DNA of 64,000 nucleotides, taken from contig OZ025242.1 in the NCBI GenBank assembly GCA_964019155.1, positions 68,409,540 to 68,473,539 of the forward strand, in the 5' to 3' direction. The notes under the pieces were generated by a model. The model was not told where the DNA came from. It saw nothing but the letters and a program-made list of their open reading frames with translations, and made no database searches. Position 1 is the first letter of the stretch. Each line of letters begins with the position of its first letter. The DNA comes from Osedax fenrisi. Its lineage: Eukaryota; Annelida; Polychaeta; Sabellida; Siboglinidae. Below, piece after piece: positions 50,776 through 62,355 of the stretch. Made by a program: the position numbers and the translations under genes.

Positions 50776-51029
50776 AATGACAGATAATACTATGTTATAA
50801 TACTTTCTTTTATAAGTTGTGTTATAGATATAGTATACTATTTATAAATTGATGTATCTATATTTTACAGATCACAATATACTGTGAACATGAATAGATA
50901 AGAATATGTTTCATTTGTTTTAATAAATGTGCCTACGGGCATGTTTGCATACAATACTTATTTTCATAATATATAATATATAAATATAAATATAATATAT
51001 AATAATTTATAATATTATCAAATAATGTA

Positions 51030-51380
51030 ATATATATATATATATATTTTTATTTTATTTATTATCAGATTTGGTTTTAACAACCAGGTAATTATAAAAG
51101 AAGAGCTTATTAATAAAATTACCCTTTATCATTCTGACAAGTACTAAAAAGTATAATTATAATTGGAATAATAAATTCCTGAAAAAAAGAATAAACTAAT
51201 ATAACAAAAAGTTATATCTAAGTTGACTTCCTGTTTACACTAAATCTAATTATGAATAAGATCAAATAATTGTACTTGCGAAGGACTTGATAGAATTATC
51301 AAAAATCATCATGTAATATATAAAAATAAAAAAAAACATTAAGAAAACTAAAACTTAAAAAAAAAACTAAAAACAGACAA
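51030..51380 (-). mobile_element. Solo LINE 3' end (UTR plus stem-loop)
   Basis: Only about 350 bp of 3' UTR remain. It aligns with 56320-56640 on the other strand: AGTTTTAGTTTTCTTAATG, AGTCCTTCGCAAGTACAATT, ATTAGATTTAGTGTAAACAG, TCAGAATGATAAAGGGTAAT. The terminal stem pairs GGTAATT (51087-51093) with AATTACC (51117-51123). Confidence 0.8.
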
Positions 51381-51489
51381 GAAAGGTTAAGAAGAGTAAA
51401 TATGTGACAATTTAATATAAAGAATACTATATATGTATATTGGCAAATATACACAAATAAATTTATAAATTATCTATTTCCGTATTTAC

Positions 51490-52900
51490 GTTTTCTAACT
51501 ATACACAGGTCATATCGGGTGTTCCACAAGGATCAGTTATTGGTCTATTGCTATTTCTGATCTATATAAATGATCTCACTGATATAATTAATAATCCGAT
51601 TAATATATTAAGAGTTATAACTCTCTATTTGCAGATGATACTAAATTGTCATTTTCGTTCAAATCCAATGATAGTAGTCTCCTTCTGCAAAATACTCTCG
51701 ATGATATCAGCAATTGGATGAAAATATGGGAACTCGAATTGGCTCCGAAGAAATGTGTAGTGATGCGAGTTGGAAATACGTTTCCCGCTCATGTATATAA
51801 TTTAAATGGACACACTTTACCAATTCAATCTAGTTTTAAAGAATTTGGTTTACATTTAGTGATAATATGAGTTTCAATATTCATATTAATAATATTTGCA
51901 ATAAAGCCTATCTAATCATTAATAGATTATTAAGATGCTTCATTACCAATAATTATATATATATATATATCTACTTAAAGCATATATATCGTATGTACGT
52001 CCTTTGGTTGAATCTGATTCTTCTGTCTGGAATCCAGATCCATTGTATATTACTAATTATAATCACATTGAAAATATTCAAAAATATTTCACTAAACGAT
52101 TATTTGCTAGATGTAATATTCCCAAATGTTCTTATACCTATAGACTTATTTTTCTCAATATTAAATCATTATCACTTCGCAGGTTGGTAACGGATCTGGT
52201 ATTAACATACAAGATACTGAATGGATTTGTGGATGTCGATCCTGACAAGATATTTGACGTATACAGCAATAGATATAGATGGCCTGCACAAAAGATCAGA
52301 AAGATCATATGCAGAACTAATGCACTCATTAATTACTTCGGCAATAGAGTATCTACTGACTGGAATTCGCTCCCCATCAATGTAAATCAATAGTGGGTTT
52401 CCGTGACGCATTAAAACGTACTTCGTTGATTTCATCTCATTTTTAAAAATACTCATATTATTATTATTCATATATCTTTATTTTTATTTCATGTTTTCTC
52501 ATAAATAGTGTGATAATATCCTATTATAATTTTTAGTTTAGCTCTGTCTTTGTGGCATACTTGTGATAAGTAACTTCGGGGAGTACGAGTGTTAGTATAC
52601 ATACTACAGGCTCTAGAATAATCCTATGAAATAGGAATTGGTCGCCCCTTACCAGAAAGTTGAGACGTCACAGATCAAAAACCAGCTGAGTTTCATCATA
52701 TATTATGCATACCAATTCATAACTAAAGTAATACTGTACTCTTATGTTAATATTATGTATATTTTTATATTATTTTACTTATGGCATGTGTAAACCATCA
52801 TTCTTATTGTCATTTATTATTTATCATTAAATTATTGTTTCGTGTCATTTTGTGTGTCAACACTTAATAAACTATATATCTATCTATATATCTATCTACA
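51490..52900 (+). pseudogene. 5'-truncated LINE of a different family, RT end to 3' tail
   Basis: Starts at the RT box SGVPQGSVIG (51512) and continues FLIYINDLTDI, then ADDTKLSFSF (51630-51650), SNWMKIWELELAPKKCVVMR, a (TA)n expansion at 51955, YVRPLVESDSSVWNPDPL, RLFARCNIPKCSY and DWNSLPINVNQ with a stop at about 52392. SxVWNP and the C-terminal LPxxV are CR1/jockey-type features. The 3' UTR ends AATAAACTATATATCTATCT with a TATC-type tail. Less AT-rich than the other LINEs here. At least two frameshifts. Confidence 0.85.
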
Positions 52901-53039
52901 CAAAGTAACAAATATTTAGATATTTTTCAATTTAAAATTGAATGAGAATATGTGGAGATAAATTATGTTACTCATTTAATATAATACATATTATTTTTTT
53001 CTATGTTGATAAGTCGAAGATTAATTATAGTATAAAATA

Positions 53040-53480
53040 TGGATAAAAAGAAGAAATTAATGTTAAAGTCTGAGAAAATATAAAATGTATTAAAAATATA
53101 TAACTTATTACAAATTTAAAAATATTAAAATATAATTTGAAGTAGAAAATAATAGTAGATCAAAAAAATCACAAAGTTAAAAATGAATTAAAAATATTAT
53201 TACTGAAAATGGAAATATATACTAATTTTCTTTTTATCAATATTTAATTCATTACAAAGTCTTGGTCTATATGATATTAAAGAATTATTCGTATAGTTAT
53301 ATTTATTATAAGGTTGTATGAAATCAAAAGTACTTCTTGTATTACTTTTTTTTTAGTTATTCTTTTATAATTTTTATAAATACATGGACTACAAGTTTTA
53401 TAATATATTCTATGCATAAATATTAGTGTTTTATATTTACACAAATAAAAGATATTTAATAACTTATGAACTTATATATA
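53040..53480 (-). pseudogene. LINE ORF2 C-terminal fragment
   Basis: The minus strand from about 53465 reads LCKYKTLIFMHRIYYKTCSP, which lines up with NSLIKYNTLIYMHDHHNNNL near the C-terminus of the intact LINE at 12619-15561, and later a trace of the LGPKLWN region. A few hundred bases, truncated. Confidence 0.55.
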
Positions 53481-53594
53481 TATCTATAATCATGTAATAA
53501 CATAGACTATTGAAGGTCAATTATATAGTGGGTAATAATGATAATAGGGTAATATTAATATAATAATAATATTTATTTATTGAAATCGCCTATA

Positions 53595-54554
53595 GGGGAA
53601 GTCTCCGATTACCGACCCCCTCCTAATACCGACCCCCTCTCGTATCTCAGTAACTATAAGAGATATCAAAAAATAATATATACACGAACTGTTAGTAATT
53701 TAATGATACATATGAATAAGTATTTTGTTTTAACAAATATTTAATCCTACAATTGTTATTTGATAAAATGTAATATTCTGTTTTTACTTTTTAAATATTT
53801 GAATAATAACTTTTTTTAAATCATTGTGAATACTTTATTAATTTAAAGAAAACTTAATACTGAACATAATATTGTAGATCAATAAAATGTTTATAATTAT
53901 TATAAAAATAATTCAATTTGAATAACTATTAACCAACATATCTTAATTATAGCAACCCATATGATTTTCCTAATATCGACCCCCTAAATTACCCTAATAC
54001 CGACCCCCATGTGATTTATAATAACCAATCAAAATAGATCAGTATTTTACTTTAAAATATGTCATAAGTTGTTTGTTTATCATTGATATAGATTAAGGAT
54101 TCATGATTCCATTATAGTATATACATACTGATTAATAACTAAATATTAAATAATAATATATACTATTTTAATATAATTACTATAAAGTTTAAATTTAAAT
54201 TTAATATTACTATTAAAACATAATTTCAATAAAAAATAATTGCGTGCATGTTATAATTAATTATATTTATTAATATCTACTATGTTGATTGGATATTATA
54301 ATACTAAAAGTATGTATACCACGATTCTTTTAGGGGGTCGGTAATAGGGGAAGGGGGTCGGTATTAGGAACAGGTATCCAATTACCGACCCCCATATTTA
54401 TTCTTGTAAATATAATTATATCAAAAATTTAAAATAGCCACATTATTCAATGCCATAATATTACCCTATTTACAAAATTTCAAATAAATATATTTAATAT
54501 TGAATAAGTTATTACAAATAATCATTTAGGGGTCGGTAATCGGGGACTTTCCCC
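53595..54554. mobile_element. TA-flanked MITE with GGGGAAGTCTCCGATTACCG ends
   Basis: The left end GGGGAAGTCTCCGATTACCG and the reverse-complemented right end GGGGAAAGTCCCCGATTACC differ by one indel and one or two bases. TATA flanks both sides. The word TACCGACCCCC occurs repeatedly inward from the left end and, inverted (GGGGGTCGGTA), from the right end, as well as near 53970-54010 and 54340-54400. CTCTCGTATCTCAG adjoins the left words. Non-coding, 960 bp, inside intron 1 of LRR copy B. Confidence 0.88.
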
Positions 54555-54849
54555 TATATATTAAATACAATATATATGGTAACAATATTGTTATTAAACA
54601 ATTATTAATAATGGATACAATAATGTAAATGATATCTTATTCTATATATTGATTAATTAAATCTAAATATGATTATCTCTTAATTCCGAAAAGACTAATA
54701 AAAACTAGGCCTTGTTTCTGAAAAATACTAGCTTTGACCAAGTCATTTTAATTAAGAATTTTTAGATCAAATAAAAAGACTAGTTTTTTGAGAGGAAAAG
54801 ACTCGCTTATTAACTTAATGTTATTAACTTAATATAAGTACATTATATA

Positions 54850-55858
54850 TAGTATTGTTAAAAAACGCGTTTTTTATTAATGTTTGTTTAAAACATGTTT
54901 TAAACGGTTTTTTTCGTTTTTAATACGTTTTATTCGTTTTTTAACCGTTTTTTTCTGTTACAACAAATACAATTATTTAAATAAAGTAGATATGTTGTTA
55001 AATAATAAAATAATAATGAAGTAAGTACATATTATATGAATAATCAGTAATAATTAAAATAATATATTATCTGTATTATTAGCATCATTATTAGCATCAT
55101 TATTATTAGCATCATTAAATCATATTGTCAAACTATACATTAGTATGACAATTATAATAATTATAATATTTATTTTGTTACAATATAACACTGAGTATTT
55201 CTGTATTATGTAATGTTATAGACCTGGAGATTGTATCACAATCTATAGATATATGTACATTATATAATTAATATTATAAAAGCTGTATGAACTTTCATAT
55301 TTATTTTATAATTAATTATTATAAATAATAAAGTAAAATTAGATTTCTTTTATGTTCTGATATAATAAATTATATAATAATATATATTATAAACTTTCAT
55401 ATTTCTTTTATATATTAATATATTATTATTAAAAAAATATGAAAATTCCATAGATATAGAGAAAGTATTCTATTCTTTCTTTATATAGATGGAAAATTCA
55501 TACTATTTTTGTATATAATATTAAACATAATATATATTATTATATCAAAACATAAAAGAAATCAAATTTAACCTTATTATAATAATAATATTATATTTTT
55601 ATACATTTATTTTATACATTTATTAAATAATCATTCATTTTTCAATTATTATACAATTTATTATATCAAAAAAAAGAGCAGATAAATTATTACTTGTCAA
55701 ATTAAATTTAAATATTAACAATTAAATAAATATATGTATAAATGTATGATTCTTGTTTTTTTTTCTGTTTTTTTCGTTTTTTATTCTATGTTTAAAACGG
55801 TTTAAAACACGTTTTAAACGTTTGTTTAAAACGTGTTTTTTATTAACTCACAACACTA
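54850..55858. mobile_element. hAT-type MITE with perfect 8-bp target duplication
   Basis: The ends TAGTATTGTTAAAAAACGCG and, reverse-complemented, TAGTGTTGTGAGTTAATAAA share the hAT start TAGTRTTGT. ATTATATA is duplicated exactly (54842-54849, 55859-55866). Subterminal regions are full of GTTTAAAAC/CGTTTTAAAC words in both orientations. It is inserted 16 bp into intron 1 of LRR copy B, right after GTTAGTTATATATAAT, a sequence that continues uninterrupted in copy A. Confidence 0.92.
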
Positions 55859-55874
55859 ATTATATATAACTAAC

Positions 55875-56063
55875 CTTAAAATAAACGTGATTAGAGTCAC
55901 TAAATTCAGGTATACCCTCACCGATATAACCTTTCTGACAGTTTATCACTTTACTAGAACACCAACATCCCATAATATCAGCAGCTGGACATTGCCATTC
56001 ACCGATTATACAGGGTAGTAATGTTACAATAGAAACTAGTGTTGTTAAATATACTACATGCAT
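55875..56063 (-). CDS. LRR protein gene, copy B, exon 1 (signal peptide and LRRNT)
   Basis: Starts MHVVYLTTLVSIVTLLPCII, a clear signal peptide, then an LRRNT cap with the C..CxC..C pattern (residues CPAADIMGCWCSSKVINC) and GYIGEGIPEFSDSNHVYFK. It ends at 55875 before donor GTTAGT in the same phase as copies A and C. It is the only undamaged exon 1 in the window. Its exon 2 is the intact frame at 42868-42203, 13 kb away across nested transposons. Joined, it would be secreted. Whether so long an intron is still spliced is unknown. Confidence 0.85.
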
Positions 56064-56115
56064 ACTTGGAGGTTACTTATTAAATGAATGCAACGATTAT
56101 TTACCAAATAATACA

Positions 56116-56153
56116 GTTGTTTATGATGACGCAAATATGTGTTATCTTAGGTA
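56116..56153 (-). promoter_or_regulatory. Conserved upstream block of LRR gene, copy B
   Basis: The minus strand reads CCTAAGATAACACA then GCGTCATCATAAACAAC, the same pair of motifs as upstream of copies A and C, about 55-90 bp before the ATG at 56063. Confidence 0.6.
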
Positions 56154-56319
56154 ATTATATATATATAGGATAATTACACCAGATACGTGTAATATTACAA
56201 CAGATAGTAAATATATTCACATGTATTATTAAAAGTGAACGAAAATGATAAGTCAATATATTTGTTATGAATGTAACTTAATATATAACGGTCAATAATT
56301 ATATACATATATATAGTTT

Positions 56320-56640
56320 TTGTTTTTTTTTAGTTTTAGTTTGCTTAATGTTTATTTTTATTTTTATATATGACTTATTATTTTGATCATTTTGTAATGT
56401 CCTTCACAAGTACAAATATTTGATTTTATCCAAAATTAGATTTAGTGTAAAAAGGAATTCAACTTATATATAATTTTATATTATATTAGTTTACTATTTT
56501 ATTTATGAATTTATTATTCTAATTATAATTGTACTTTTTAGGAAATATCAGAATGATAAGGGTAATTGTCTCGATAAGCTCTGCTTTTATACTTACCCGG
56601 TTGTTAATCTAATAATAATAATATATATATATATATATAA
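56320..56640 (+). mobile_element. Solo LINE 3' end (UTR plus stem-loop)
   Basis: Plus-strand relative of 51030-51380, ending with stem GGGTAA (56560-56565) / TTACCC (56593-56598) around GATAAGCTCTGC and a CTAATAATAATA tail. The coding part is missing. Confidence 0.8.
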
Positions 56641-56756
56641 ATATGTAAATATACGTATGTCTCTCTATATATATATATATATGTGTGTATAAAGTTGTTA
56701 TATTGAAGTATGCATTTATACACATATATTCATGTAATGTACCAAACAGAGTATAG

Positions 56757-56889
<133 letters not shown>

Positions 56890-58380
56890 AGTAATTGGTT
56901 TGTGGTCAAGTTAACAAGAATTCCCTTGAGTTAATTTTTGGACGAACACACATTTTTTTTATCAATATTCAATTTTCATTTAATTTTTAATTTGTAACTT
57001 GAAATTACTGTTCCAATACTTAGTGGTTAGGTTTTAGTTCCTACTACATATTTCAAATTTCTAAATGGAAAAGTTATTTTATCTAAGTTATAATGTTATG
57101 AGAAACAACATTATTCAATGTGCTCTTATATTGATAGGGCGAGGGTCTTTCTAAAATTAGTCAAATTCTGATAAATTATTTAAATAAATTAATACAAATA
57201 TATGTGGTCATTTGAATGAATGAATTTTTTAATTTCATTAAATAATTGATGGTAGATTAATGGTAATATATATAACATAATAAAATATAACTATTAAATT
57301 ATATTTAATTAATCACGTGTGTTAGAAGTTACAGATATCAATTTTGGATTTAAATGAAGTTCAGTAGTCGATATTTTAGTGAGACACATCATATCAATAT
57401 TATATTTTGAAATTAGTGAGTTCATGAAATATGATTTATTTTACAATTATTGATTATATATATAGTACTTATAGGTTTCGATAATAAGTATCGATAATTT
57501 ATATATTGATCAAGCCCTGATTTATAATATTATATACAGGAGTCGATTATCATTATTTATAAGCATTATATGTATCTGGACTATCATAGTTTATCTGTAT
57601 GTGTAATATACAATATATAGGTATTTATTTCACATATATGTAAAATATTACCTATGAGATATATATATATTTTAGAACATACTATACATTTTTATATACT
57701 ATAAATTAAGATCACAAAAATAATAATAGCTTCCTTGTAAAGATTTAAAAGCGAATTTTACATCCGGCATTCTGGTGAGCATAATTGATATCTTAATAAT
57801 ACATAATAATTCTTTATTTATATATTATAATTATATCTAATACAATAATATTACGTTTATAACTATATAAATATATATAGGGAATTTATGCTCATATCTG
57901 TTCATACAATATACTAATTTAGATATGAACCGTAAATAGTACAATGTTAATATACATGTATATTAACATTGTACTATTATATTACTATTGTACTATATAT
58001 ATATATATATATATAAATAAAGTATATTATTGATATTTTATTACGCTTATATATTTTCTTTAAAATTACTTATATGTTTTCTAAATGATTACATATTATA
58101 TAATTATATATGGTATAAACCATACTTAATTAATAAAAATTAGATTTATTCCAAAAATTGCGTGTTAGTGTATAATATTTTATTATAAAGTTCCTATAAA
58201 TACAGCTAATATATATTTATTCTTCATAACTCTATGCGACTTGCGAACATTTTTTTTATCGCATAATTAAACACGATAGGTTTGTTGACGTCACATGTTC
58301 ACGTTATTCAGTGCACTTCCGTTTATATAGTATAAGATTAATATATTAATTAAATATATTCATATTTTAATATCTTACGG
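56890..58380. other. No gene seen
   Basis: AT-rich intergenic DNA; only the perfect palindrome at 57935-57978 stands out. Some phrases at 57330-57420 resemble a decayed LINE endonuclease on the minus strand, but too weakly to annotate. Confidence 0.5.
57935..57978. repeat. Perfect 44-bp palindrome with no spacer
   Basis: AATAGTACAATGTTAATATA followed by its exact reverse complement through a central CATG. Every base pairs. It could form a cruciform, be a binding site for a dimer, or be the remains of a head-to-head junction. Confidence 0.95.
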
Positions 58381-58387
58381 TATTCAA

Positions 58388-58422
58388 TTACCTAAGATAA
58401 CATAGAACCGCGTCATCATACA
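58388..58422 (+). promoter_or_regulatory. Conserved upstream block of LRR gene, copy C
   Basis: TTACCTAAGATAACATAG and GCGTCATCATACACAAC lie 60-90 bp before the ATG at 58479, as in copies A and B. Confidence 0.6.
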
Positions 58423-58478
58423 CAACTACATTATGTGGTAAATAATTAGTGTATTCATTTAATAACAAACTTCCCAAT

Positions 58479-58838
58479 ATGAATGTAGTGCTTTTAATGA
58501 TACTAGTTTCTATTGTTATATTGCTAGCCTATATAATTAGTAGCACGCAATGTCCAGCTGATGGTATTGTGGGATATCCATGTAGCTATAGTTCTATGGT
58601 ATAGTGAATGTAAAATAACTTGTAGTCGTGACTATATCGGTGAAGAGATTTCCATTTTTAATAAATATGAAGGCGCTTACTTTTGGGTGAGTTAAGGACA
58701 ATGTAATCGTGTAATGGCGTATAGATTATGTAATATTAATTTATAATTATAAGTTTATTAATATATAATTAGTAATGTATTTAATGTATATAATTATTCT
58801 ATATAAAAATAGTAGAATATGAAATGTTAATGCATATA

Positions 58839-58890
<52 letters not shown>

Positions 58891-59110
58891 CAGTATATCT
58901 TAGAGTATATTACATTACCCACAAAGATGTATAGATCTATAACTAAATATACGTGAATACTATATAATTAATACTTATACTAATTTACAGGTTGATATCT
59001 GGGGAACTAGTATAACCAGAGTGAACCAGCATTTATTCTATTGAATATTAATTCTGTCTTCTTAGATTTAATTTGTAACAAAATAGTAACAATGCTAATG
59101 CTACGGTGAA
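58479..59110 (+). pseudogene. LRR protein gene, copy C (broken and truncated)
   Basis: Exon 1 (58479-58686) starts MNVVLLMILVSIVILLAYII and CPADGIVGYPCSYSSMV, then a stop; the rest (CSRDYIGEEISIFNKYEGAY, FW) is readable in another frame. Donor GTGAGT at 58687, acceptor TTTACAG to 58990. Exon 2 starts VDIWGTSITRVNQHLF, hits a stop, continues LNINSVFLDL-like in another frame and ends near 59110, losing nearly all LRRs. Gene structure and intron length match copy A. Confidence 0.82.
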
Positions 59111-59280
59111 CGTAGTCAACACAATATTTATAATACTATGGATGGTATCGCCATTATTGATGTATATATTATAAAGTATTTAATATTATTATATTATCTT
59201 TTATTATGTTTATTTAATTATATATATATAATTATATAATAACTATTTAGTTTTTAGATTACCTCTTTCTCTTCTCTCTC

Positions 59281-59450
59281 TCAGGCTAATCCCCTTTCAC
59301 CTTGATCTCCGGTCTTTCCTAGTAATCCTCTTTCACCCGCTTCTCCTGCTTCTCCACTCATACCTGTTTCTCCTAGATTTCCTTGTTGTCCAGTAGCTCC
59401 AGTTTGACCATCGGAACCATTTAATCCACGTTCTCCATTCTTACCTATTA
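59281..59450 (-). pseudogene. Collagen-like exon, inverted, copy C
   Basis: The minus strand reads GKNGERGLNGSDGQTGATGQ, then QGNLGETGMSGEAGEAGERG, ...LLGKTGDQGERGLA, perfect Gly-X-Y after acceptor AATAG. It is close to the second collagen exon of copy A but points opposite to the neighbouring + strand collagen exons, so a local inversion has occurred. Confidence 0.8.
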
Positions 59451-59510
59451 ATATAATATATATATATATATATATAAATATATATATAAATAATCTTATA
59501 TATGGTATAG

Positions 59511-59820
59511 TAAACAATAACAAAGGAGAAAAAGATGACCATGGTGAAACTCACAAAACTGGACAACGATATAAGAATTAAATTAATAAATATATATTTA
59601 AAGTAGTTAATAATAGCATTATTATTATAATAACAAAATAATAATTTTAGGAAGTCGAGGTATATTGGGTATCAAAGGTCTAAAAGAAATTACAGGAGAA
59701 CATGGAGATATAGGATTAGAGGGGGACAAATTAAGTATGAGACAAAGAACGATAGAGATAAGAAGAAGAAATCCCATAAAAATAATCCATGATTATGACT
59801 ATTATATTATTGGGGTATAA
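59511..59820 (+). pseudogene. Collagen-like exons, + strand, copy C
   Basis: 59511-59570 is the 60-nt exon (NNNKGEKDDHGETHKTGQR), with its donor changed from GGTAAG to GATAAG and several glycines lost. 59651-59820 (acceptor TTTTAG) reads SRGILGIKGLKEITGEHGDI, GLEGDK, then non-collagen sequence to a stop at 59818-59820. Inactive by the lost splice donor unless an alternative is used. Confidence 0.75.
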
Positions 59821-61300
59821 TAGCGCTTACGTTATTTCACAGTTTACCATGTAAATAGATAGGCACCATATGATCTATTGATAGTTTGGCGCTCAGAATT
59901 CTATTCATTGAATACATATATTTTGTTGTGTATTGTATTTATAATATATTCATGTAAACCCGCATAGACATATATTGATAATATTTATTATATATAGCTT
60001 ACTATTTATATATACAAATGACTGTTTTAAATTGTTATTTATTGTCATTTAATCTATATAAATTGTAATTGTTACTATTATTAGAAAACATTATTTATGA
60101 AAGATATCTGTAAGGGAATATATAAACAAGCGTTATTCGTATGATATAAACAAAATTAATAATATAGCTATAATAGTTTTTATAATAATATCATTTATAT
60201 ATACACTGTTAGTGTGAATTCATTATTTAGAGAAAACATCATTTGAATATATATGAATACATTATATATCATATATAATGAATATATACAAACCACTTTT
60301 TATGTAATTTCTAGACTTTTTTTATGAATAATTATTTTACAGGTATTAAAAAACATATCATAACATATTATTATGTAATATAAACAAAATTTAAACAATA
60401 CATTATTTTCACCAAAACAAGGTGTATGACATACCCTTAATGGCTGATTATTATTAATGTACTATAATAGCCTTTCGAGGAATATCTATCATGCATGACA
60501 TTACATCATATAATAAGATACGAACATATAATATAATGTAAATAAATAATATATGTAAATAAAAATAAAATAAATACAATACACAAACTAGTTTTAGAAC
60601 CAAAATATTATAAACACATATTGTATTAATGATTAGAGGATGTAAATGAGGATGATAAACCTAGTATATCATATATTTATCTCCTCTTCGCAAAAGGCAT
60701 ACATCTAGACTTACTAATAGAGAATACAATTATCATAGACTGTATTAAGTTTAAACAATTATAAAACTAAAATTGTACTTCATATATTATATTACATTTC
60801 ATTAATTAGGCTAATTTGGTAATTGTATTTTAACGATTACAATTCTACGTAACTTATCTAAGTAACAAGGATATGTTAATGTAGATATACATTACATTAC
60901 TAGGAACTAGGTCATAGGTAATAAATGATATATTCTATATTATAATGTAACTTATTTTGAAAATATTAATATATCATATCTAACAATATTATAACTGATT
61001 AAGTAGTGAATATTATTTATAACTCAATATTATTTCTCTTGATTGAACTCTAAATCACTCTATTAATAGAAATTATAGTATATTGAAATTTAATAATAAG
61101 AAATTGAGATAGATTATTTTAAAATTAACTATAATATTATAAGGTTATATAACTACTAATTAATATAGGGATATATATATATATATACATTAATTATATA
61201 TAATTTATAATATAAGTTAACTTAATATAATTATAAGAATTCTAACATAATAATAATGCATGATTAATTAAGTTGCCCATTACTTATACCATAATGTATT
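59821..61300. other. No gene seen
   Basis: AT-rich; nothing supportable. Confidence 0.5.
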
Positions 61301-61329
61301 TAGTGGTTCGTACTTATTAATGATTAATG

Positions 61330-62160
61330 TAAATAAATTAGGGAAGGGTGATATTAAAGTTAGTGTGGAATATGGGGAATCATGTATGTCTACTGAAAAG
61401 TGTGTACAGTTAATGTTTTTAAGTTTACGAAGGGAAGTTATTTTCTAATAACTGTAGGGGTATTTATGTTGATGATAACATCAATGGCATAATGGTAAGC
61501 AATTAGTATTTAATTAGTAGGAGGGGCAGTAATTAGTACCTAGTCGAGGATTGTAAATATGGGGTCAATAGTATGAACGTATGTATATATTGGGAATCAG
61601 TTATGTTGATGGAGATTACATTTATTGCAAAGATAAATGACATAGGAGTGAGGGTGTTTATAGGAATTAAAGTTAAAGTTAATGTCGCCAATAAGACTGA
61701 TAATATAAGACAAGTATTCGAGAAGGATATATGTTAGTTTGTTAAGACATATATTATAATCGTTATTAGGAGGTCTGTAACAAGTAATTATAGTAACACA
61801 TGGTGAGTTATTAATAAGTAGTTTGGTGAGTAATAGTTCACAATTTGTAATGGTAATGTTTTTGGTAAATGTGATCTTGCATTTAGAGTAAGTGAAGAGG
61901 GAGCACCCATAGAATTATAATTGGGTAGACTGCTATTTGTATAAATCTGCAATGTATTTTTTTTACTTGAATAATCTGCACACAATGAGAATTCATCGAA
62001 TTAAATATATTCATTAAAATATGACTGAGTGATATTCTTTATAATTTGTCAATTGATATGGATTGATAATGGGTTGATTTTCATATTGGAGATTGATGAG
62101 ATATTACAGTTCATTTCAGTGATACATATTGTGATAGAAATTAGAGTGAAAATTTAGACT
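61330..62160 (-). pseudogene. LINE endonuclease-domain fragment
   Basis: The minus strand around 61985-61640 gives NSMGAPSSLTL, PKTLPLQIV..., then TCYRPPNNDYNICLNKLTYI and SLIGDINFNFNSYKHPHS (GDxN box), the middle of an APE-type endonuclease of a CR1/jockey-like LINE. The N-terminal part is degraded and the RT is missing. Confidence 0.7.
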
Positions 62161-62214
62161 GTTTTTGGGAATATTTTTGAGGGTAAAATACAAAACGAAT
62201 AACAACTTATACAA

Positions 62215-62310
62215 ATGATAAAACATGTAATTAAAAAAATAGAAATATATATCAGGCTAGGCACATGCAATCAACCGAGCATGAAACCTAGAATAATTTA
62301 TGTATGCATA

Positions 62311-62352
<42 letters not shown>
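62215..62352. other. LINE tail and (AT)n
   Basis: A TA tract (62314-62352) at the 3' end of the RTE-like LINE, with nothing else recognisable before it. Confidence 0.6.

Positions 62353-62355
<3 letters not shown>

Larger units (their letters stand above)
46050..50800 (-). mobile_element. Nearly full-length LINE with few inactivating mutations
   Basis: Order on the minus strand: ORF1 50775-50098, ORF2 from 49909 with one in-frame TGA and later frameshifts to 46912, an approximately 800-bp 3' UTR, a stem-loop (46090-46126, GGTGAACGA with TCGTTCATC on the element strand) and an (ATT)n tail (46068-46040). Unlike the LINE at 12165, ORF1 and ORF2 are 189 bp apart. It lies in the expanded intron of LRR copy B. 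Confidence 0.9.
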
